Positions 21,601 to 30,321 of a stretch of 64,000 nt of DNA are shown here, one piece after another. The first letter of the stretch is position 1. Each line of letters starts with the position of its first letter. Below the pieces are notes generated by a model. The model did not search any database. It was not told the DNA's origin and saw only the letters and a list, made by a program, of their open reading frames with translations. A program made the translations under genes and the position numbers. This DNA comes from Streptomyces sp. HUAS ZL42 (GTDB lineage Bacteria > Actinomycetota > Actinomycetes > Streptomycetales > Streptomycetaceae), in contig NZ_CP160403.1 in NCBI RefSeq assembly GCF_040782645.1, forward strand, positions 558,001 through 622,000, read 5' to 3'.

Positions 21601-24584
21601 TCCTGGGCGGCGCGGTTCATGATCTGAGCCACGGTGATGGAGCTCAGATGCAGCTCATCGAGTGGGTTGCTGTGCGGGTCGACTGCCTCCAGGGGCAGTT
21701 CGGCACGCTCCGCGGCCAAGCGCAGGACCACCGAGAGGCTGTCGCGGTCCCCGGCCACTGCGGCGGCCGGCAGCTCGTCTGCCGGAACGGAGACAGGCGG
21801 TGCGTCCAAGCGCACGTCGGCGAAGGACAGATCGACTTCGGGAGTCGACTCACACGGGCTGGCGAAGAAGCGGAACTCCTTGTCCAGGGGCAACGGCCGG
21901 GTGAAGCGGTCCTGGAACAGCGCGGCGTGCCGCAGGCGCGCGCCGAGGGTGTACGCGGCCGCGGTCGCGGTCAGCAGTCCGGACAGAGAAGTGCTGTCCG
22001 CGTCGAGCGAGACGACGGGCACGCCGGGGGCGATGTCCGCGACCAGGCCCTGCAGGATTTTCCCCGGGCCGACCTCAAGCAGCAGGTCCACCTCCGTGGA
22101 CAGGGTCTGGACCGCCTCGGCGAAACGCACCGGCTCCAGCACCTGTCGGGTCAGCAGCTCCGGCACATCGGTGTCGGCCGTGACCTCGCCCGCCGTCACC
22201 GTGGAGATCATGCGACGGGCCAGCGGGGCGAACTCCTGTGTCCGCAGGTAGGCCCCGAAGCCTTCGGCCGCGGGGGCGACGGCCTCGGAGTGGAACGCGT
22301 GCGAGACATTGATCGCCGCCGTGCCCAGGCCCTGGGCGGAGGCGGCGGCGCAGACTCGCTGGACGGCGTCCGCCGGTCCGGAGATCACGGTCTGCCGGGG
22401 ACCGTTGTAGCCGGCGACCACGACCGGTTCCCCGGCCAGCAGCGGTTCGACGTCGGCGGGAGGAGCCGCGATGCCCGCCATGCCTCCACCGCCCTCGCTC
22501 GCCTCCGCCATGAGCCGGCCGCGCTCCGCGGCGATCCGCAGCACCGAGGCTTCGTCCATCGCTCCGGCCCAGTGCAGGGCGGTGACTTCACCGAGGCTGT
22601 GTCCGGCCGCAACCACCGCCTCGATACCCAGAGTGGAAAGCACCCGCAGGGCGGCGAGGGAGGAGGTGACGATGCGCGGCTGCGCCACTGCGGTGTCGAC
22701 CTGGTCGCCGTCGGTGGGCAGCGGGTGCGCGCGGTACAGCTCGTCTACCGAGGTGAAGCGTCGGCGTATCGCACCGCCGTCGCCCCGTCGGCCGGCGCCC
22801 TGGCCGGGGAAGAGGAACCCGATGCGGGCATGTGGCGTCGCGCTGCCCAGGAACACCCCTCCCGCGATGTCGAGCGCCGACCGTGCCCCGCCGTCCAGCA
22901 GCGTGAGCAGCTTGGTGAAGCGCTGCTCCGCCTGTTCCGGGGTGGCCGCGACGACGGCGGCCCGGATCGGCCGGCCGTCGAGGTCGCTTTGCAGCGTGGC
23001 GGCAAGGTCGCCGAGTTCCGCGAAGGACAGTCTCGGGACGAAAGCGGCCAGGCGGGTGGCCTTGCCGCGCAGCTCGGCCATCGTCTCGGCGTCGAGCAGC
23101 AGCAGCTCCACGTCCTGCCGGGACCGAACAAGCTGTCGGGTGACCCGGCCGACGGCCTCCTTGCGCACTCCGTCGGCGTGTTCGACCACGATGTGCGCAT
23201 TGATACCGCCGAACCCCATGGAGGAGACACCCGCGCGGATGGGGGCATCCTTGGGCCACAGCTCCGCCTCGCTGGGGACTCGCAGGGCCGGCCGGTCGCC
23301 GGTGAGTTCGGGATGCGGGTCCACATGACTGGTCGCGGGCGGAATGACCTGGTGGCGTACGGCGAGGACGGCCTTGATGAGCCCGGCGACCCCTGCCGCC
23401 GCCTTGGTGTGCCCGAAGTTGCCCTTCACCGTGCTGATGGCGGCGGGCGCCGCGTCCGGGTCGGCGGCCCGGCGCGATTCCGAGAAGGCGCGCAGCTCGG
23501 TGGCATCGCCCACGGCGGTACCAGTGCCGTGACCTTCGAAGTAGCCCACCGTTTCGATGCCGAACCCGGCGGCGGCATAGGCGCGCTGCAGGGCGAGGCG
23601 GTGTCCGCCGGCCTCGGGCCGGGTGATCCCGCCGCGGCCGTCGGAGGAGTAACCCCAGCCGGCGACGCTCGCATACCGGAACCTGCCCTGCGCGACAGCG
23701 TCCTGGTCGCGCATGAGCACGAGCATGCCGCAGCCCTCGCCGGGCCAGAAACCGTTGGAACCACGGTCGTAGACGCGCATCTCACCGGTGGCGAGAGCAC
23801 CCGTCTTGGCGAACCCAATCACTTCGAAGGGGTCGATGCTGAGGTCCACACCGCCGACGACGGCGACGTCGAGCCGTCCGTCGGCCAGGGCGTCGCATGC
23901 GGTGGCGACGGAGAGCAGCGACGAGGAGCAGGCCCCGTCGACGGTGAACCCACCGCCCTTGAGGTCGAAGTGGTTGCAGATCCGTCCGGCGATGGTGTTG
24001 GCGAGACCGCCGGCCAGGGTGTCCTCGCCAATCGGAGGGAAGGGACTCTTGTAGCGCTCCTCGAGTTTTTCCAGGAACACGGCCAGGGTGGCGTCGTCCC
24101 AGCCCTGCTCGCGCAGCGCCGCTGCGACGGTGCGGCGCACATAGGGCCAGCGCAGCCGCATCAGGTTGGCCCGGCTGAACTCGCCGGTGAGGGTGTTGCC
24201 GATGATGACCCCGGTGTTGAGGTCGCCGAGGCCCTCCCCGAAGGGGAAGCCGGCGTCCTCGAGGGCCTGTGCGGCGGTGTCGAGCGCGAGCCAGTGCGTC
24301 ATGTCGGTGGCGCGGAAGGTACTGCCCGCGACCCGGTACTTGACCCGGTCGAACTCGAAGCCGTCCAGGACGGCGGCCTTGCTGGAGTAGAAGCGGTCCG
24401 GAGCCGCGGAGTCGGGCGAGTAGTAGTCCTCGGCGCGCATCCGCTCGTCCGGCAGCCGGCGGAAGGCCCGTCGGCCGGCCAGGACGTTCTGCCACAGCTG
24501 CTCATGGGTGTCCGCGTCGGGGTAACGGCAGGCGATGCCGACGACGGCGATCCCGGCGGGGTGGGTACGGGAGGAGGACGTCAT
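18693..24584 (-). CDS. pksE: Enediyne iterative type I polyketide synthase
   Basis: The defining gene of the locus, 1963 residues. Domains in order: KS (~10-430; DGACSSSLLS with Cys219, and HGTGTAVGD), AT (~560-850; GHSLGE with Ser663), an ACP (~930-1000; LHLSSI, phosphopantetheine Ser about 982), KR (~1225-1440; VTGGGKGITAECALALAAG), DH (~1490-1700; ADHELDGDLLFPAVLG), and a C-terminal phosphopantetheinyl transferase-like region (~1820-1960; VACDVQPAEP, then a W-IE-L-K pattern). There is no ER or terminal TE. This is the PKSE architecture that makes a linear polyene from acetate and malonate units and activates its own ACP. The ATG at 24584 overlaps the UnbU stop (ATGA). An upstream in-frame start would add 38 residues inside unbU and is unlikely. 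Whether the warhead is nine- or ten-membered cannot be read from the PKS alone by eye. Confidence 0.97.
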   Translation of the reverse strand: MTSSSRTHPAGIAVVGIACRYPDADTHEQLWQNVLAGRRAFRRLPDERMRAEDYYSPDSAAPDRFYSSKAAVLDGFEFDRVKYRVAGSTFRATDMTHWLALDTAAQALEDAGFPFGEGLGDLNTGVIIGNTLTGEFSRANLMRLRWPYVRRTVAAALREQGWDDATLAVFLEKLEERYKSPFPPIGEDTLAGGLANTIAGRICNHFDLKGGGFTVDGACSSSLLSVATACDALADGRLDVAVVGGVDLSIDPFEVIGFAKTGALATGEMRVYDRGSNGFWPGEGCGMLVLMRDQDAVAQGRFRYASVAGWGYSSDGRGGITRPEAGGHRLALQRAYAAAGFGIETVGYFEGHGTGTAVGDATELRAFSESRRAADPDAAPAAISTVKGNFGHTKAAAGVAGLIKAVLAVRHQVIPPATSHVDPHPELTGDRPALRVPSEAELWPKDAPIRAGVSSMGFGGINAHIVVEHADGVRKEAVGRVTRQLVRSRQDVELLLLDAETMAELRGKATRLAAFVPRLSFAELGDLAATLQSDLDGRPIRAAVVAATPEQAEQRFTKLLTLLDGGARSALDIAGGVFLGSATPHARIGFLFPGQGAGRRGDGGAIRRRFTSVDELYRAHPLPTDGDQVDTAVAQPRIVTSSLAALRVLSTLGIEAVVAAGHSLGEVTALHWAGAMDEASVLRIAAERGRLMAEASEGGGGMAGIAAPPADVEPLLAGEPVVVAGYNGPRQTVISGPADAVQRVCAAASAQGLGTAAINVSHAFHSEAVAPAAEGFGAYLRTQEFAPLARRMISTVTAGEVTADTDVPELLTRQVLEPVRFAEAVQTLSTEVDLLLEVGPGKILQGLVADIAPGVPVVSLDADSTSLSGLLTATAAAYTLGARLRHAALFQDRFTRPLPLDKEFRFFASPCESTPEVDLSFADVRLDAPPVSVPADELPAAAVAGDRDSLSVVLRLAAERAELPLEAVDPHSNPLDELHLSSITVAQIMNRAAQELGITAPMVTTAFATSTLAELAELLDGLDETANGDAAQPQVPLGVAPWVRAFAVDLVPAEPGPATVPESAGDGDWELFAPERHPLAPALHEALRIGGLGDGVLLCLPRDCDENHTALMIAAARAALSRTGASRFVAVGDRRGAAGLAKTLHLEAPRIATTVVTLPLPDRMPAERARELSARIVTDVSATSGFSEVHYGADDRRTVPVLRALPLASPAGVSGATSGAEHALDTEDVLLVTGGGKGITAECALALAAGTGAGVGLLGRSDPATDPELRANLRRMTAAGVNFRYVSADVTSADEVKAAVDEIRDALGPVTAVLHGAGRNEPHALANLDEASFRRTLATKITGLENVLTAVDPAALRLLVTFGSIIGRAGLRGEGDYATANDWLTDLTQQVQNDHPNCRCIALEWSVWSGSGMGERLGVLESLVREGIEPIPTEEGVALLKQLLAEPQTPSALVVMGRAGGLPTLTLETADLPLLRFVDRPQAHYPGIELVVDSDLSASGDPYLADHELDGDLLFPAVLGMEAMAQAATALTGFEGTPTLVDVEFLRPIVIPPDGQTTIRVAVLAENVGAVRAVIRSSETGFQADHFRATLRYDCPEPEDTGPAPVPDDAPRIPLDPARDLYGPVLFQGLRFQRLVGYRELAARECVAEISDAATLPWFARHLPAELVLADPGTRDALMHSIQCCVPDATLLPVSIERLHLTDPTAARDEKQVTLHARERSRTGDTYVYNLDVRDQSGMLVERWEGLVLQAVRKQDGTGPWQPALLGPYLERRAERLLPEAVRCVVRPDDEAPAEGLAARRKSTAQAASWALGRQTVVAYRPDGRPEVAGGPQVSASHGAGVTFVVAGETPVACDVQPAEPRSLEEWEGLLGPEGTALARLIATEHDEELSVAATRVWSAIECLRKNGRALTALTVDSTPGAEKHWVVLRSGAARIATFPTVLEGAGDPVVFALMAQTMERND

Positions 24585-25576
24585 GCGGCCACCGCCTCGC
24601 TCGTGGTCTTGTCGCCGAGCGCCGTGCTCGGACCCCCGGCATGGTCGCTCCCGGAGGTCCCCGAGGCGTTCCGGCGCTGGACGAGGTGGGCGACCCACCA
24701 GCCGATGCCGCGCAGTGCGCAGACCGCGGTGGTGGCGAAGAAGAGGGTGTAGACGACGTTGAAGAGCATCATGATGCCGTAGACGGTGGCGACGGACGCC
24801 CCGAAGACGAACTGGTTGCGCCCCTTGGTGGGGGTGGTGCCCGGGTCAGTGATCATGTAGTTGGTGAACAGGACGAAGGCCACACCGCTCATCGGTCCGA
24901 GCGCGGAGGCCAGGGCCACGTCCCAGAACCAGTGCCGGATCAGGGCCTGGATCACGAAGCCGCCGAGCCAGCCGACGATCAGTGCGGTCCGCTTCGTGAG
25001 CGCCGTGTTGATGATCGTTCCGGCGGTGGCGATGATCAGCGGGATCGCCACCCGGAAGAACGTGTTGGCGTTCTCGGTGAACTCGTAGGGCGGCGCGATG
25101 CTCACCCATGATCCGAAGCAGACCAGCGAGAGGGTGATCCCGAAGTTGGACGGGTTCATGTAGTGCCGCATACGGCCCGCGATGGGGGCCTGCAGCGCGT
25201 GCTTGCCCGCGACACCCACGAACACCCCGAAGAGCACCGGCAGGATCTGGTTGTTCGCGTACAGCAGCATGTTCACGGCCAGTGCCGTGATGTGGGATGG
25301 CAGGAGGAACTCGTAGACGCCGCGGAATCCGCTGCCCAGGAAGCGCGGCGAGCGGCGCTGGGCCCAGGCGCTCAGCAGCTCGAGGAGGATCTCGGTCGTG
25401 TAGCCGGTGACGGCCGCGATGATGGGCCACAGCCATGGCTGCTCGAAGCCGAGCACGCTGTACCCGATAATGTTGAACACGCTCATCGAGATGGCGAAGT
25501 TGCGCAGCGCGAGGTAGCGCGGGTCGCGCTTGGCCGCCGGCGGGGCACCGGCTGGTGAAGAGGCAACGGCGGTCAT
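24581..25576 (-). CDS. unbU: UnbU enediyne membrane protein (E5-like)
   Basis: A 331-residue polytopic membrane protein with about nine hydrophobic spans, of the UnbU family conserved beside enediyne PKS genes. Landmarks: LALRNFAISMSVFNIIGYSV, EFLLPSHITALAVNMLLYAN, MRHYMNPSNFGITLSLVCFG and VLFTNYMITDPGTTPTKGRN. The MNPSNFGI and MITDPGTTP stretches resemble those of RnfD/NqrB-type electron-transfer membrane subunits, hinting at an origin in a redox membrane complex (inference from pattern only). The last ~45 residues are polar and disordered. The ATG overlaps the UnbV stop and its stop overlaps the PKS ATG, so the three are coupled. Confidence 0.93.
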   Translation of the reverse strand: MTAVASSPAGAPPAAKRDPRYLALRNFAISMSVFNIIGYSVLGFEQPWLWPIIAAVTGYTTEILLELLSAWAQRRSPRFLGSGFRGVYEFLLPSHITALAVNMLLYANNQILPVLFGVFVGVAGKHALQAPIAGRMRHYMNPSNFGITLSLVCFGSWVSIAPPYEFTENANTFFRVAIPLIIATAGTIINTALTKRTALIVGWLGGFVIQALIRHWFWDVALASALGPMSGVAFVLFTNYMITDPGTTPTKGRNQFVFGASVATVYGIMMLFNVVYTLFFATTAVCALRGIGWWVAHLVQRRNASGTSGSDHAGGPSTALGDKTTSEAVAA

Positions 25577-27558
25577 CGGTTGGCAACCTCCTGCGCGGTG
25601 TCGGTCAGCATGAACGTGTGAGTGCCGGGGGTGAGCTTCTGGGTCGTGCGGTGCCTTCCGCCGTCCGCGTCCCGCCACGACAGTTCCACGGTTGCCGGCC
25701 CGTGGTACGAGCCGAGTCCGAAGTGCACGTCGAAGCTGCGGAAACCGCTGTGACCGCCGCCGCCGTCGAGCTGGGAGACCTGGGTGCCGGCGGGCGTCGT
25801 GACCTTGACGGTGGCGCCGTAGGCGGGCGCGCCGGTGTTCGCGATGCCCTTGCCCGCGTCCTGGCCGGAGCCGGCAGCGGGCCGGTACAGGCGCAGGCCG
25901 AGGTACTGGCCCTTGTCGGCGGCCTGGTTGGCGTAGAAGGCCGGCGGGCCCCACTGTCGCGCGACGGCGAAGTCGAGAGTGCCGGTCCCGGTGGTGTCCC
26001 CGGTGGCGAGCGCCCGGCTGGGGATTTTCACGTCCAGCCCCAGCTGCTTGGACACGTTGGCGTACTTTCCGCTCTCGGTCCGCGCGTAGAAGCCGAGTAT
26101 GTCGTCGCCGGCGATGTCGTCACCGGGCTGGACGTTGGGCCACATGGCCGGGTTGGACAACAGGTCGTCGTTGGTCATGGCCATCTCCTGCAGCCAGGGC
26201 CAGCGGTCGATCTCGCCCTTCACGAAACCGGTGGCCTGCAGGATCGACAGCTCGCCGTTGTTGAGGAAGTCGGCCATCTTGGTGTCCCAGCCCCAGCCGG
26301 TCCAGGCGACACCGTGCTGCTGTGCCTCCTGTGTGAACGGCGCCTCGCCGGCGGCCAGCTTGCGGGCCATGTCGGCCTCGTTCCTGGCTTTGTTCATCCA
26401 GAGGAAGTTGCTCTCCTCCAGGCCCCAGTCGACGGTGATGTTGCTGACCATCATGTCGAAGCGGCCGTTGTGGTCGACGTCGGCGAAGTCGATTCCCATG
26501 CCCTTGAAAGAGCCCTTGCCGAGCACGAAGGACTTGGGCGTGGTCGGCGTGCGCTTCCCGGTGGCCTCGGTGTACTTGATGTGCCCGGGGGTCGACCGGT
26601 TGTAGAGCAGGTGGTCGTGGCCGAAGTCGTTGGCGACGTACATCTCGGGCAGGTCGTCGCCGGTGAGGTCGGCCCCGGAGATCGCGAGCGTCCAGCCGAT
26701 GGACGCATCGTAGGGGATGGCTTCCTTCTCCTCCACGAAGGAGACGGTGGGTTCGTCGCCGGTGCTCGCGCCCGTCCAGCGCAGGACGTGGTCGCCGCCG
26801 GCGTTCTTCGAGTTGGACAGCGAGTCGTTCATTCCCACGTTGTCGAGACCCCGCGGGTCGAGCACGTCCGAGTCCCGGAAGTAGTTCCCCACCACGATCG
26901 ACGGGTGTCCGCTACCGTCCAGGTCGCCGACGTAGAGCGCGTCGGTGTTCCAGCGGGGGCCGTGGTACGCGCCGTCGGAGCTCTGCGTCGCCACCACCTC
27001 GCGTGGCACGTACGCGTCCGGCGACAGGGTGGTCGCACTCTCCTTGGCCATGAAGGCGATGGGGGTACGGCCCCAGTACGAGACCAACAGGTCCATCCTG
27101 CCGTCACCGTTGAAGTCGCCCGGGGCACAGCCGGTGGGTGCCATGGCGTCGTCCATCGGGAGCGGGGCCGCGTCGAGGACGAACGGAGTGAACCGGTCCT
27201 CCTTCACGGCGGTCGGCGTGTACGTCACGACGACCTGGTCGGTACGGGTGTCGACGATGCACATCCCGTCGGCCTTCCCATGGCCGATCAGGTCGTTGAC
27301 GGCTATCCCGGCGCCGACCGACGAGATCCAGGACCGTATCTTCTGATAGGCCGGATTTACCTTGCGAACCGAGTTCATATGTTGCGAGTTGTAGCCGGGC
27401 GGCAGCGCGATGGGCATTTCCTCGAACTTGTACCTGGTGGCTGCCTGGTCACCCCCGGCCACGGCGACGGAAGTCCGGACCGCAGAGAACAGGGACGCGG
27501 CCACCAGCAGTGTCACCACACCTGGCGTCATTCTGCGAAATCGCTCGCGTAGATTCAT
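25573..27558 (-). CDS. unbV: UnbV enediyne protein with FG-GAP repeats (E4-like)
   Basis: A 661-residue exported protein of the CRTAC1/UnbV family. Residues 1-36 are a signal peptide (basic start, TPGVVTLLVAASLFSAV core). The body has at least five FG-GAP/VCBS-like calcium-loop repeats: GDFNGDGRMDLLVS, GDLDGSGHPSIVVG, ADLTGDDLPEMYVANDFG, ADVDHNGRFDMMVSN and GDTTGTGTLDFAVAR, consistent with a beta-propeller. The C-terminal ~100 residues are the ASPIC/UnbV domain ending in HFGLGSYHGPATVELSWRD. The ATG at 27558 has GGGGGAG 4 bases upstream. It is the first gene of the PKS operon. An extracytoplasmic protein conserved in enediyne loci is notable; its job is unknown. Confidence 0.93.
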   Translation of the reverse strand: MNLRERFRRMTPGVVTLLVAASLFSAVRTSVAVAGGDQAATRYKFEEMPIALPPGYNSQHMNSVRKVNPAYQKIRSWISSVGAGIAVNDLIGHGKADGMCIVDTRTDQVVVTYTPTAVKEDRFTPFVLDAAPLPMDDAMAPTGCAPGDFNGDGRMDLLVSYWGRTPIAFMAKESATTLSPDAYVPREVVATQSSDGAYHGPRWNTDALYVGDLDGSGHPSIVVGNYFRDSDVLDPRGLDNVGMNDSLSNSKNAGGDHVLRWTGASTGDEPTVSFVEEKEAIPYDASIGWTLAISGADLTGDDLPEMYVANDFGHDHLLYNRSTPGHIKYTEATGKRTPTTPKSFVLGKGSFKGMGIDFADVDHNGRFDMMVSNITVDWGLEESNFLWMNKARNEADMARKLAAGEAPFTQEAQQHGVAWTGWGWDTKMADFLNNGELSILQATGFVKGEIDRWPWLQEMAMTNDDLLSNPAMWPNVQPGDDIAGDDILGFYARTESGKYANVSKQLGLDVKIPSRALATGDTTGTGTLDFAVARQWGPPAFYANQAADKGQYLGLRLYRPAAGSGQDAGKGIANTGAPAYGATVKVTTPAGTQVSQLDGGGGHSGFRSFDVHFGLGSYHGPATVELSWRDADGGRHRTTQKLTPGTHTFMLTDTAQEVANR

Positions 27559-28046
27559 CGCACTCCCCCTCACTTACCACAAAGAGCTGGACGGCTGTTC
27601 GGCGTGGGTTCGCGTTCCGAGAATGAGCGACAGCAGCTCGCACTGCCTCTCCGACATTGCCTGAAACGGGCGACAGCTCAGCGGACTGCTCAGTTTCGGC
27701 GGAAAACAGCACTCTCGAAGGAGGCTCACCGCCGGGAAGCCGTGACGCCGGGTCACACGACCGACGCGGTCCCGCTGCTTCAGAATCGACGGCGCGCGGC
27801 ACACTCCACGGCCCAGGTGCATGTCCCCGGCCGGCCCGGCTCGGTCGGACAACAGTAGCCTGATGCGGCACCAGAAACGGCCCGTCATCCCTGACGGATC
27901 AGCACGGGTGCGGTTCACCGGACAGGTGTCCGCTCCCCGTCGGTGCCGAGTGTCTTCCGCCCATGGCGGCGCGGCCGCCCTCATTCCCCCTCGGAATGGG
28001 CGCCGACGGCTTCACGTCGAATGTCGGGGCGGCCGCGGCGGGCCGC
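27559..28046. other. Promoter-bearing gap between unbV and a TetR gene
   Basis: 488 bases without a gene I can support. It must hold the promoter of the leftward unbV-unbU-PKS-TEBC operon. I found no StrR-box-like inverted repeat in it. Confidence 0.5.
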
Positions 28047-28691
28047 TCAACGGTCGGTACCGCCGCGGCGCCCCCTCAGCGCGGCGATCACCGCGTCCCG
28101 GTCCGCGCCGACGCTCACGAGAAGACCGGTCACCTGGGCTTCAAAACAGACATCCGCGTCGTAGGGCGCGACCAGGTAGCCCCCGAGTTCGAGGGTGACG
28201 AGACCGTGCAGCGCGACCCACATCTGATGGGCCACGAGGTACTCGTCACCGGTGTCCAACCTGCGCATCTCCATGCCGCGTTCCACCGCCCGCACCAGGA
28301 CGTTCAGTGTGTAGCGGCCATGCTGACGGTCCTCCTCGGTCAGCGAGAAGCCACCCAGGCTCGCACCGCCGAACATCACACCGTAGAGGTGGCGGTGCTC
28401 CAGCGCGTTGCGCCGGTATGCCGCCCCGAGGGCGCAGATGTCCGCGACCGGGTCCGACGACTCCCCCACGTCCCTCAGGCGTCGGTCAAGCAGTCGGAAG
28501 CCCTCCTGCACCATGGCTCTGACCAGGTCGTTCTTCCCCCCGAAGTGCGTGTACACCGCCGTCGTGGAGGTACCCACCGCCGCGGCCAGGCGACGTGTCG
28601 ACAGTGCGGCGGGGCCTTCTTCGGCAAGCAACTGTGCCGCAGCCTCGAGGAGTTGTACGCCAAGGGCTGGATTCGTCGTCCGTGGGCTCAC
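28047..28691 (-). CDS. TetR/AcrR-family repressor
   Basis: A 214-residue one-component repressor. The N-terminal helix-turn-helix reads LLEAAAQLLAEEGPAALSTR then RLAAAVGTSTTAVYTHFGGK, followed by a ligand domain of the TetR C-terminal WHG type (HQMWVALHGLVTLELGGYL). GTG at 28691 (VSPRTTNPAL) is chosen because AGAGGG lies 8 bases upstream; longer versions would overlap the operator. It is divergent from the carotenoid oxygenase, and overlapping palindromes in the 77-base gap are likely operators for both genes. Confidence 0.88.
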   Translation of the reverse strand: MSPRTTNPALGVQLLEAAAQLLAEEGPAALSTRRLAAAVGTSTTAVYTHFGGKNDLVRAMVQEGFRLLDRRLRDVGESSDPVADICALGAAYRRNALEHRHLYGVMFGGASLGGFSLTEEDRQHGRYTLNVLVRAVERGMEMRRLDTGDEYLVAHQMWVALHGLVTLELGGYLVAPYDADVCFEAQVTGLLVSVGADRDAVIAALRGRRGGTDR

Positions 28692-28725
28692 CGTTGACAC
28701 CCTCTCATGCCGGTGCGATTCTGGC

Positions 28726-28744
28726 GTAACGATGTTACATAACA
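28726..28744. promoter_or_regulatory. Overlapping palindromes, probable TetR operator
   Basis: GTAACGATGTTAC (28726-28738) is an inverted repeat with 5-bp arms; TGTTACATAACA (28733-28744) is a second one sharing TGTTAC. Both lie between the divergent TetR gene (start 28691) and the carotenoid oxygenase gene (start 28769), the usual place for self-regulation by a TetR protein. Confidence 0.65.
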
Positions 28745-28768
28745 GTGATTTCGTGAGGATGGACAGCG

Positions 28769-30127
28769 ATGCCCGCTCATCACCGGAACAGCACGTCACA
28801 TCTGCTGAGCAGCGGTTACCGGCCGGTCACCGAGGAGGTAACGCTCCCCTTCCCGACGGTGCGCGGAGAACTGCCCACCGAGCTCGACGGCACCTTCCTG
28901 CGGATCGGCCCCAACGCGCTGGGCGGCCACGACCCGGCCCACGACCACTCCTTCGCCGGTGACCCGATGGTGCACGGCCTGCGGCTGCGCGACGGCCGGG
29001 CCGAGTGGTACCGCAACCGCTGGGTGCGCACGGACCGGGTGGCACGTGCACTCGGTGAGCTCCCCACGCCCGGACCGCGCCACGGCCTGTCGGACAACAC
29101 CAACTGCGCCATCGTCCGGCACGCCGGGCACACGTTCGCGCTCGGTGACGGCGGAGCACTGCCGACACGGCTCGGTGACCGGCTCGAGACGCTCGACCGG
29201 GTCGACTTCGACGGCACCCTGCCCGGCGGCTTCAGCGCCCACCCCGTCCTGGATCCGCTCACCCAGGAGATGCACGCGGTGGCGTACGAGCCGGGCCGCC
29301 CCGGCGTCGACCACCTGACGCTGGACGCGTCCGGCCGGGTACGACGATGCGAGAACATCACGGTGAAGGACACCCCGATGATGCACGCCTTCTCGCTGAC
29401 GGACCGTGACGCGATCATCTACGACCTGCCGGTCACCTACAGCGCCCGCGCCGCGGCCGCAGGCTCACGCGTCCCCTACACGTGGAACGACAGCCACGGC
29501 GCCCGCCTCGGCGTGCTGCCCCGGGAGGGCGGGGACGCCGACGTGCGGTGGATGGACATCGCACCCTGCTTCGTCTTCCATCCCGTCAACGCGTACGGAC
29601 AGGGCCGCCACATCATCGTCGACGTCATTCGCCACGAGCGCGCCTTCGATCGCGACCCCCTGCATCCCAGCGAGTCCTCGCCCACCCTGTGGCGCTGGAC
29701 CGTGGACCGGACCAGCGGCACCGTGACCGAAGCCCAACTGTCCAACCAGGTCGAGGAGTTCCCTCGTATCGACGACCGGTACACGGGCTCCCCGTACCGC
29801 TATGCCTTCACGGTGGGTCTGCGCCCCGGTCAGGGCGCCGCACTCGCCGGACCCGCACTGCTGCGCCATGACCTCTTGACCGGCCGTGTCGACAGGCACG
29901 ACTTCGGCGCTGGACGTGAAGGCGGCGAAGCGGTCTTCGTGCCGCGCGGCGCCGACGCCCCCGAGGCGGACGGCTGGCTGCTCGGTGTCGTCCACGACAC
30001 CGCCACCAACCGCAGCGAACTCGTCGTCATCGACACCGCGGACTTCACCGGGCCGCCGGTCGCGGCAGTCCGCCTGCCGGTGCGCATTCCGCACGGCCTC
30101 CACGCACAGTGGACGGCTGGCGACTGA
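28769..30127 (+). CDS. Carotenoid oxygenase family dioxygenase
   Basis: A 452-residue non-haem iron dioxygenase of the carotenoid/lignostilbene cleavage family. It starts TVRGELPTELDGTFLRIGPN, the family signature. Iron-binding His candidates occur in SAHPVLDP, MMHAFSLTDRDAIIYDLPV, CFVFHPVNAYGQG and RIPHGLHAQW, so all four positions seem filled. The substrate could be a carotenoid, stilbene or other conjugated alkene. In this locus an attack on the PKS-derived polyene is possible but speculative. It is probably controlled by the divergent TetR. A decayed fragment of a similar gene lies at 10870-11140. Confidence 0.88.
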   Translation: MPAHHRNSTSHLLSSGYRPVTEEVTLPFPTVRGELPTELDGTFLRIGPNALGGHDPAHDHSFAGDPMVHGLRLRDGRAEWYRNRWVRTDRVARALGELPTPGPRHGLSDNTNCAIVRHAGHTFALGDGGALPTRLGDRLETLDRVDFDGTLPGGFSAHPVLDPLTQEMHAVAYEPGRPGVDHLTLDASGRVRRCENITVKDTPMMHAFSLTDRDAIIYDLPVTYSARAAAAGSRVPYTWNDSHGARLGVLPREGGDADVRWMDIAPCFVFHPVNAYGQGRHIIVDVIRHERAFDRDPLHPSESSPTLWRWTVDRTSGTVTEAQLSNQVEEFPRIDDRYTGSPYRYAFTVGLRPGQGAALAGPALLRHDLLTGRVDRHDFGAGREGGEAVFVPRGADAPEADGWLLGVVHDTATNRSELVVIDTADFTGPPVAAVRLPVRIPHGLHAQWTAGD

Positions 30128-30321
30128 CGGTGCATCACACCGGCGCCGCCCTCGATCATCGAGGAACGACAGACCGGTACGCACGGACATGCCTGGACAG
30201 ATCAGGCAGCGGGCATCGGAAGGAATTGCACGCGGCAATCCACCGGTGGTTTGTTGACGGCGGGTTCGTGCGGGAGTAGGCCGTGAGGTGAAGGCGTCAA
30301 CTACGGCCTGGGGCGCCCGAG

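Noticed and set aside
18810..24752. 1980-codon open frame on the plus strand opposite the enediyne PKS
   Set aside because: It mirrors the PKS in a high-GC antisense frame; the translation is low-complexity Gly/Arg/Gln-rich and has no family motif.
25555..27552. 665-codon plus-strand frame opposite unbV
   Set aside because: Val/Gly-rich antisense; unbV has a signal peptide, FG-GAP repeats and a ribosome site.
27559..28046. StrR-box-type operator upstream of unbV
   Set aside because: I looked for the GTTCGAC/GTCGAAC inverted repeat of StrR targets here and in other gaps and found no convincing spaced pair.
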